DNA of 64,000 nt, taken from the NCBI GenBank assembly GCA_963978905.1, contig OZ022260.1:8049725-8113724 (forward strand). Direction: 5' to 3'. The stretch is from Trichostrongylus colubriformis. Lineage: Eukaryota; Nematoda; Chromadorea; Rhabditida; Trichostrongylidae. Shown piece after piece: positions 57,153 through 64,000 of this stretch (position 1 is its first letter; the number at the start of each line of letters is the position of its first letter). Made by a program: the position numbers and the translations under genes. The notes beneath the pieces were generated by a model. That model ran no database searches. It saw only the letters and a list, made by a program, of their open reading frames with translations, and was not told the origin of the DNA.

Positions 57153-57513
57153 AGCAGTGGAATCTGCGGCAAAGGAATAGATAGGTATCAATTGGAAGGA
57201 TCGAGCAACTCCTATTTTTTGGGAAAATGCGGAATCTGCATATTTAGTGAAATGGTGAAATCTGCGAAAAAGGATTAGATGCGTATCGATAGGCGGGAGT
57301 GTGTAAATTGCATTTTTTTGGAACGCAAAACTGTGGAATGTCCATTTCTCTAATCCTGTCATGTAAGTGGTACCTCGAAGTCGATACGTATGTGATTCTT
57401 CTCAGCACATCCTACAACTCTGTTTTTCCACGAAAATGCCAGTTCGGCGATTCTTCTAATTGTTATGTATCACTTCGTCATTCTCCGCTGCTTTCACGAG
57501 CCCTGTTTTCTTC

Positions 57514-57679
57514 GGCCACGTTCATACTTTGCACCGGCAGGGCGTGGTTGCATTCACAAGCAGCGGGGCAGATCGGCACAAGGGAGGTACCGGGACATCG
57601 AGACAGGGTGGCACAGGCGGAGACGCAGAGGCACGCAGCCACGTTTTACCGTCGGCACCGCAAAGTATGAACGCGGCCT
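57514..57679. repeat. Family D palindrome (copy 3)
   Basis: From GGCCACGTTCATACTTTGCA to GCAAAGTATGAACGCGGCC; clear inverted ends. ORFs across 57460-57870 are derived from it. Confidence 0.8.
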
Positions 57680-57969
57680 CTGTTCCGAACGAAAATCTAT
57701 TGTTGGCTCCCTTCACCCTGCGGTACCGACGTCGACGGCAGCAATCGAAATACCCGCCACCAGCAACACAGGCACTATTGCGGCCCCCTCCCCATGTAAC
57801 GCGTGATCGAACCGTACTCCACTATGATGACTGTTGGCCCGCGCAAGTCCATGATGAAGTTCTAGCTTGACGAGTATTTTATGGTTATTATAGTGCCAGA
57901 TTGCGATAAGATTCGCGCGAACTTCCGCCACAGATTCGCGCGGACTTTCCCTACGATGATCATATTGTA

Positions 57970-58865
57970 TTAGGTTGATTCATAATAAATCGGACAAATT
58001 GACCAATTTTAATCATTGTCGTACAACTTTTTTACGACAACAGGGATTCACTTGAAATATACTCCATCTTTATCGATGACCTTCTGCCACGGTATAGGCA
58101 GATCATGGATGCCCTTGCTCCAGAAGGCCGGAAGCTGGAGCTCGAAGAAGTTGCCGAGTGCCGCCTTGACCTCGTCGCGAGTTTTGAAGTCTTGGCCGTC
58201 CAGGTGGCGTTGGCTGTGGGAGAAAAGGTGGAAATCTGAAGGGGCCAGGTCTGGGGAGTACGGTGGGTATAGAAGTACGGTCCAACTGTACGACAGCAGC
58301 TCGGCCTTGGTCGATCTCGCGAAGTGCGGTCTGTGGAAGTAGACACGTTTTCGTGCTGAAAGTAGACATGTGACCGCCGCCGTAGCGAACTTTGGACATT
58401 GGCCTTCAATTCTCGTAATTGACGAACGTAGACGTCGGCGGATACTGTGGTACCTTCATCGAGCAGCTCCCAGTACTCTACGCCGTGTACGCTCCACCAA
58501 CCGCGGTTTTCGTCTTCGATGGAATAGTCGCCTGACGCAAACTTCGAATGCTACAACTACAGTGTACTTCTGCCGGGGCCATGCTCCTTGTGAACTTCTA
58601 TCAGACGTCTGCCGATATCCGCGGGATCCTCAGATAGCGATATAAATAGTATGACGTTGCGGATGTGGTCTCTGGACCGCTTGAAATCGTGCGGCATTAT
58701 GGCGGAATGAATTTACTTTGGAGTGATTATTTCGCGGTACTTTGAAGAGCTTTTCATACTCATTCCAACGGTACCTCGCGCGTCCATTTTCGTTAATTCG
58801 TTACTGAGTTATGATCTCTAGAAATCATCACTACCATTTGTCCGATTTATTATGAATCAACCTAA
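57970..58865 (-). mobile_element. Mariner with frameshifted minus-strand transposase
   Basis: 896 bp. Ends TTAGGTTGATTCATAATAAA and TTTATTATGAATCAACCTAA are inverted over about 30 bp; TA precedes the left end, CA follows the right. The minus strand encodes, in pieces, GWWSVHGVEYWELLDEGTTV (about 58500), then after a frameshift HFARSTKAELLSYSW, YPPYSPDLAPSDFHLFSHSQ (third Asp) and a complete tail LPIPWQKVIDKDGVYFK ending at about 58047. The N-terminal part and GDE motif are missing. Dead, with a well-preserved 3' half. Confidence 0.9.
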
Positions 58866-59300
58866 CAGTATACTGTAATATGAGGATCGCGCCGCGGTTC
58901 AGTTCAGCATCATAAATAGAGCGCGTTCAGTGTCGGCGTTGTCATCGGCGTGTACCTGGAATGCCGATGTCGTCGCCGGTGCTGCAAAGTATGAAAGCGA
59001 TCACAGCGATAGCAGTACAAAGGATAGCTATTCTTGATACTAACTCTCCGCACCCAGTGCCTCTGAGTTACCTAGTCGTGGCATATGTTCGTATTCAGAC
59101 ATTTGACAGTTCCGTGAGTGCTAATAACAGTGGCACAAGATGTATCGGCACTCGCAGCAACCTTTGGCATCCGCGTTTCATAACAAGCTGTGCAAAAGCT
59201 AAAGGTCATCTCATGTGTATTTCGCTGTAAGTCTAGCCAGTGGCAACGTTCATTTTTCACAGTGCACCGACTGACAACACATTTATCTATGACTTGATGT

Positions 59301-60846
59301 CTACGTAGCAGACAGTGGCACGGTGAGTGATTGAATCTGATCGGCTGGAACCGATGGGAAAGCGGCCTGAGCGTCCGTCGCGTCTGCTGGTGCTGGAGCC
59401 CACTGGATGACCAGCTTGTCCTCTTTCGGTGCACCCGCCTAAAAAAGTTTTAAGTGACTGCACGTACTTGTACAACCAACACAATTCAAGCAGGAGATGC
59501 TACTCGGCAGATCATACCCCACTCCTATCACATCTACAGCATGTGGAGTACAATTACGGCAATAAAGTAGGTATCATACGCAGTTATAGACGGCAGCGGT
59601 ACAAGCGGCACAGCTTAGGTCGCGTACATACTTGGCAGTGCCGGCGGCAGGACGTGACTGCGTGCATCTGCGTCTCCTCCTATGTCACCCTCCCTGGTTG
59701 CCTGCGTCGTCTCTGCACCTCCCCCGTGTCACTTCGCCTCGCTGCTTGTGAACGTAGCCACGCCCTGACGACGCAAGTATGAACGCGGCCTTACAAAGCT
59801 CCGCCTCATTTATATCCGGGCGCTATCTTCAGAGACAATGTTCTTATCGTGGAGAGCGAAAAAATGATGCCAAGAATTGCAAAAGCTGCCAAGCCGTGTC
59901 ACATCATTTCAAACCAGTGCATGACTTTGGGCGGTTTATTATGCTTCAGCATAATCAATACGCATGCTTAACTCAAGAAGCTTGCTGTTTATTCGCTCAG
60001 TGGAAAGGCATTGGAGAGGACGATGAGTTCACTACGATTCAAATCCTGGCAGGTTCACGAAATTCCTATAGCCCTAAGTTCATCCGTACAGTCCATTTCG
60101 GCGCGTGATAGGGAGTGGCCTACGGACGTGGGTGAGAGTGTGTCAAACACTCTCACTCCGCCACACACTCTCATTCATGCCACGCACCCTCACTCTCGCC
60201 ACTCAACCATGTCCATAGGCCACGCCCTATCACGCGCTCCAAAATGGAGTATACCAGCAACTTGTTCCCGCCACTTTTCATGTGTCGAGGAGTCGATCAA
60301 TAACCATGCAAGTCACTGCCGCAGTACGTCACGAACTGCCATCTATAAACCGCTCGCGCACGCTTGACAGATTTCAGCAAGTCTAACTGATCCTTCGCCG
60401 AAAATCAACATTTCACTATCAAAATGGGCACCACCACCCCTGCTAAGCTCTACCTCCACAGCAGCGCTGTGGAAGGTAAAGAACCATCCAAAAGCGTCTT
60501 CGGCCACCGATGCTCTATTACAGAGATATCCCTGCATTATTCCGGTTCTGACAGGGTAATATTCTTGGAGTTTTCAGGTAACAACGCCCTTTCTACACTG
60601 CTTGCATCGAAAGACGACAGAGCATTCTAGAGCAGTTAACATGCGACTCACCGTACGAGTAATTTCAAGCGGTGCTTGACCAGCAGGATCGACAAATCCG
60701 AACACAGGCTTCAGACGGTAGTCGTTGTTGTTCGAGCATTTCACTTTGAAGATCACCTTCGCCTCTCCAGCATTAGCCAACGTGTGTGCAGACTTTCCAC
60801 CAGCTGCAGGAATCGAAGCTGCAGGCGGATCGATCGTCAGAGACAT
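59301..60846 (-). CDS. MSP-domain sperm-specific protein (SSP/class P type), complete
   Basis: Exon 1 60846-60652 (ATG to donor GTGAGT), exon 2 59438-59301 (acceptor ACTTTTTTAG, stop TAG); phase-0 junction. The product is 110 residues, equal to the usual length of the nematode SSP family. Exon 1: MSLTIDPPAASIPAAGGKSA, VIFKVKCSNNNDYRLKPVFG and FVDPAGQAPLEITRT. Exon 2: AGAPKEDKLVIQWAPAPADA, TDAQAAFPSV and ending LTVPLSAT. The domain is an immunoglobulin-like MSP fold; SSP proteins are cytosolic, sperm-enriched and related to major sperm proteins that drive amoeboid motility. Splitting after ITRT matches my recollection of the family. The 1.2-kb intron is unusually long and holds a family A MITE, a family D palindrome and an antisense ORF. 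TV-rather-than-TI near the end and the QWAP in place of HFAP are minor changes. Expression in males is expected from the family, not seen here. Confidence 0.93.
59618..59790. repeat. Family D palindrome (copy 4), in the SSP intron
   Basis: GGTCGCGTACATACTTGGCA to AGTATGAACGCGGCCT; internal order inverted relative to copy 1. Confidence 0.75.
60089..60249. mobile_element. TA-flanked MITE, family A (copy 7), in the SSP intron
   Basis: 161 bp from CAGTCCATTTCGGCGCGTGA to CGCGCTCCAAAATGGAG, TA on both sides. Good preservation suggests recent activity. Confidence 0.9.
60424..60630 (+). CDS. Antisense ORF inside the SSP gene, doubtful
   Basis: 68 codons from a good-context ATG (CAAAATGG), preceded by a GACAGATTTCAG acceptor at 60374. 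Reads MGTTTPAKLYLHSSAVEGKE, PSKSVFGHRCSITEISLHYS and GSDRVIFLEFSGNNAL. It lies mostly in the SSP intron on the opposite strand and does not reach exon 1. A TTTTCAG|GTAACA donor at 60578 is possible. Composition is protein-like but no domain is recognised. It may be a nested gene, a decayed exon or chance. Confidence 0.3.
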   Translation: MGTTTPAKLYLHSSAVEGKEPSKSVFGHRCSITEISLHYSGSDRVIFLEFSGNNALSTLLASKDDRAF

Positions 60847-61219
60847 AACTGAGCTGAAGACCTACCGCTTTTTCTACTTTTATACTCCTGACAATCATTC
60901 ACACGTATCAGACGCGAACTCACAAACAAACTCTTCAGCATCATTTCCGGTCTTCCTGATAAAACCGGTCGAATTTGTGAATTCGACGGGAAAGCGCTTT
61001 CTTTGTAAAAGTTATACTTGGTATAATGGTTAGCCTGAAAACGCGGAAGGTAACCCGGGAGTAATTATTGCGCCGCGTTCGAACGAATTCCTGTGAATTC
61101 TGGGAACTGAAATGGAAGCATATGTCAGTCACAAGAATCAGCTGATCCGCGATTTGCCGTTTTTTTAGATGTGAGTGTCCTGCGATAAGCATACGAATCG
61201 ATCGATTCGCACCTATCAA

Positions 61220-61342
61220 GCCGCACTCAGCGCCGGTAGGGCGTGGCTGCGTCCACAAGCAGCGAGGCAGGGTGGCACGGGCGAAGACGCAGAGACACGC
61301 AGCCATGCCCTGCTGCCGGCACCGCGAAGTAAGAACGCAGCT
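61220..61342. repeat. Family D palindrome (copy 5)
   Basis: AAGCCGCACTCAGCGCCGGTA to GAAGTAAGAACGCAGCTT; short variant. The 140-codon minus ORF at 60941-61363 runs through it and is not called. Confidence 0.65.
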
Positions 61343-61387
61343 TAATGTTTCGCCGATCCTCAATTCTCCTCAAACGTTGGATTAGAA

Positions 61388-61726
61388 CTAGGCATTAGGC
61401 TGAAGTAGAAGGCCAACGAATCGGGGATTCACTCGCGCCGCTCGAAGCTGAGACTCATTCGGAGTAATGGGAAAGAGGGTCGCTTCAGAAACCGATAAGT
61501 ATCTAATCCACCTCGCCAACAGTTTCCGAACGCTTAGTAAACGGGAGCTGTGAATGAGTGCGCATCTGATGCATTTCGCTGAGTATTGCGTTCGGGAACG
61601 TTGTTTTTCGCAAAATTTTCGTTCCGGAAGAAAATGTGCACCAACGGTCACAATAAGATTCGAGTCTAGGATTGAAGGTGAGGTCAGAGTCACGCATCCA
61701 TAAGGAGTGCTAAGGGGATTTATCAA
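61388..61726 (-). CDS. 112-codon ORF, doubtful
   Basis: Minus-strand ORF ending RVNPRFVGLLLQPNA. A second minus frame (61697-61503, MRDSDLTFNPRLESYCDRWC, then MHQMRTHSQLPFTKRSETVG) overlaps and looks at least as protein-like, with a possible GAG|GTGGAT donor. One of the two may be an exon; I cannot decide. Confidence 0.25.
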   Translation of the reverse strand: MINPLSTPYGCVTLTSPSILDSNLIVTVGAHFLPERKFCEKQRSRTQYSAKCIRCALIHSSRLLSVRKLLARWIRYLSVSEATLFPITPNESQLRAARVNPRFVGLLLQPNA

Positions 61727-63099
61727 ATCCCGAAGATCCGTCCTAAATCTTCTTTAAGACCGAACCATTCGTGAAGAGTGAAGCGTCCGTGAAATTGGGT
61801 ATCTGCTAGCAGCAAGTGATGTTTCATTGACGCTAGATTGACCCGTCTGTAAAAAAGTCAAATTTTGCGGAAACACTTATAAAAGCACTATTGATGTCTC
61901 TTTATAAATCAGATTTGAAGAGTTCAGATATGGAGTAAAAAATGAAGTGAAATAGCACAAGAAAGTTGCACAGCGATATATAATTGCAAAATAGAAGTAA
62001 TGGCACAATAATAGTATTTTCCGAACCTAATTAGGACAAGTTGTCACTGGGGAACCAAGCGACACATTTCGAGTTAGGTTGTGGTTATACCTTGTGATAC
62101 TGTGATCCTGCGCATGACAACACATGCGATTCTGCGATTAACCACCCAGCGGATCGCGCGATCTGCAGGATCACAGATTCGCAGACAGATACACACCAAT
62201 CTTCAGTCAAACTGCTACCGGACAGCAAACCGTTCGCATGGTATAACCTCAGCCTTACCGAACCCATTCCTCATTTTATTCATCCAGCAGCAGTGAAATA
62301 TACAGCCACAAAGATCTGGCTTTTTTGTCTGACAACTTGCACAAATCAGGTTTGTGGAAAAGGAACACGATATTAACCAAAGGCAGCAAAAAATCGACCA
62401 CTTTTTACACAAAATCGGATACAGACACTCGGAAAATCGTCGAAAGCACACCGGATGTTACGGAAAAAAGCATCACAATGACTTCTATCACAATGCAAAA
62501 CAATGAAAATCTGCACATCAAATATCGGATTCCATTACGTGAATTTCGATGTAAATCTCAATAGTGCAAGATGGCAAAGAACACAAAACTAAAGCTCAGT
62601 TACATAAGCACATGATGAATAAAGTAAAAGGCATTCCACGCTGGAAATGCTGAATGCACACCCCGAGGTCTTGACTTCGATACATAAATCAAAAGGAAAC
62701 ATTTCTACAAGCTGTTTTCCGAAAAAACCACCGGACATTTCCTAATCCTGCTCGCATCTGCTAATTACCAAGGCCTTCATCTAGTTCTGGAACCTCTACT
62801 GTCTTGTGAAAGATTCCGACCTCAGACACAACCACTGTACGACTTCAGCAAATATCACAGAGGGCTATCGCATACAATATTGTGAACTGGAATAGCAGTG
62901 AAACCTGCCAACAAGATCCCAAATGTATCTGATATTGAAACGAATCCCATACTGAACTCTCTTCGATCAGATGGTATCTGAAAACAAACTCGGCTCATTG
63001 TGAAGAAAGACATATTGGGTTGAGGAATAAGTCCCCGCGGTTTTTTCTAACCCCGTTTTTCATAATGTTTGCTTCACCTTTTGAAAAAGTTTATATATG
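61727..63099. other. No firmly supported gene
   Basis: A plus ORF at 62325-62564 (79 codons; DTDTRKIVESTPDVTEKSIT) has coding-like composition but no splice or start support. GCGATTCTGCGATTAACC units at 62127 relate to the inverted repeat at 53705. Confidence 0.3.
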
Positions 63100-64000
63100 T
63101 TTTCGATAGAGCTTTTTTTGCTCTACAAAAATATACTAACTGTTTTTTGGTTCCTTCGACTACCTAATATTTATGAGGTTTGGAAATGAAGTGAGCTGAA
63201 GGCAAAAAATTGGCACTTGCGCACCTCATTTTTCTCGCCTATCATCGAGATCAAAAAATGTCTGTGTATATGTTTTGATAGAGCTTTTCCAGCTCTACAA
63301 AGTGATACTACTTTTTATTTCGATCGCTTAACTTTTTGCAGTTTTTAAGACTCACAAATGCAGTACTCGCAAAAGTGTGCACTTCGGCCATCTTCCCTTC
63401 CTCGCCTACCATAGAGTTTGGAGGTGTACATACAGTAGCGCTCAAAAGTCTTCGGCCAAAACTTTTTTGTCATAACTTTTTTTCTACTTGACCAAATTTC
63501 ACAAAATTTTAATATGTGGTGCCTGAAACTATTGTCAACATTTCCTTCTACTTGAGCGCCGCTTGCCACTTTTCATGATTTTTTACAAGAATTTACTACA
63601 AGACCACCCAAAAAAAGTAAGAGGCTTGTTCAAGAACAACGGCTTTCTATACAAAAACAAAAAGAGCAAGCCTCAGAGAACATTTATATTTTGTAGAAAG
63701 ACCACGACTTTTGATGACAGCGGCACAGCGGGACGGCATAGCGATGGCATGCCAAAATTAAAAAATTTCATATAACCACGTAACCTACACCGTTGCGCGC
63801 CAAAATAGTATATTAAGTATGCAGTGTCTCCAAGTACAACATACTAAAATTTCTCTTAAATCGGTGCAGTTGCAAAGAAGTTACAAGTGAAAAAACCCAA
63901 GTGAAAGACCATTTCGCCGAAGACTTTTGAGCGCTACTGTATATGCCTTCGATAGAGCTTTCTTTGCTCTACAAGATGATACGACTTTTCTTCTGTATCC
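63100..64000. repeat. Hairpin-bearing unit repeated three times, split by a Tc1-like element
   Basis: Units with GATAGAGC, a short T-rich loop and GCTCTACAA occur at about 63107, 63277 and 63952, each preceded by TATATG(C/T)TTT-like sequence. The third is separated from the second by the 63433-63939 insertion and continues beyond the window. Confidence 0.65.
63433..63939. mobile_element. Tc1-like non-autonomous element (copy 2)
   Basis: 507 bp, TA on both sides, same ends as 13370-13880 and the same orientation. Differences are a few substitutions and small indels. No transposase. Confidence 0.92.

Noticed and set aside
57460..57870. Overlapping plus ORFs of 113-136 codons
   Set aside because: They cross a family D palindrome and share no consistent splice borders.
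58032..58409. 125-codon minus ORF
   Set aside because: It is an out-of-frame reading of the mariner transposase; the true frame is another minus frame with PPYSPD and HDN-like motifs.
60437..60537. A minus-strand segment in the SSP intron that partly resembles the second SSP exon at nucleotide level
   Set aside because: It would need two frameshifts, whereas a perfect second exon exists at 59301-59438.
61011..61075. tRNA-like TATAATGGTTAGC box
   Set aside because: There is no matching B box, acceptor stem or anticodon arm.
1..64000. CRISPR arrays, phage genes, bacterial operons, telomere arrays
   Set aside because: No regularly spaced repeats, no bacterial-style gene packing and no long TTAGGC array are present.

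Overview
This window is eukaryotic nuclear DNA, almost certainly from a nematode and most likely a strongylid such as a hookworm. The order-level guess is inference. The evidence is short exons cut by introns with nematode-type TTTCAG acceptors, a trans-splice-like acceptor 8 nt before a start codon, a two-exon MSP-domain sperm protein of the SSP (class P) type, four kinds of mariner element, and a very high load of small inverted-repeat elements. There are no bacterial-type operons, CRISPR arrays or phage genes. Nearly all long uninterrupted ORFs are noise. The real genes show only when splice sites and codon phase are followed from exon to exon.

Layout: 709-915 (+) holds the last two exons of translation factor eIF1. 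11023-14992 (+) holds the 3' part of an unidentified gene. 17587-22739 (+) holds seven exons of a second unidentified gene whose largest intron has trapped a dead mariner. 24350-26067 (-) is the 3' part of an acidic, then basic/SR-like, probably nuclear protein. 30032-35394 (-) is a complete four-exon gene for a basic 145-aa protein with a 24-nt micro-exon. 39200-39339 (+) is a lone terminal exon. 45924-47431 (-) holds exons of one or two genes, including a membrane-anchored protein. 51405-51624 (+) and 56010-56169 (+) are further exons. 59301-60846 (-) is a complete SSP/MSP-domain gene. The gene density is that of a repeat-rich, long-intron nematode genome, and the neighbouring genes show no shared pathway.

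Mobile DNA makes up much of the rest: mariners at 5575-6259 (a head-to-head fold-back), 18702-19414, 48767-49572, 54977-55676 and 57970-58865; two copies of a 510-bp Tc1-like non-autonomous element 50 kb apart; a seven-copy TA-flanked MITE family; a six-copy ~220-bp palindromic family; two hAT-like MITEs with 8-bp target duplications; a GC-rich MITE with a 9-bp target duplication and its paralogous empty site in the same window; a five-copy family with tRNA-like promoter boxes (possible SINE); and several fold-back elements. Many lie in introns of the genes above.

I found no defence island or multi-gene novel system. The most useful new items are the spliced gene models, the empty-site pair and the inverted-dimer mariner.
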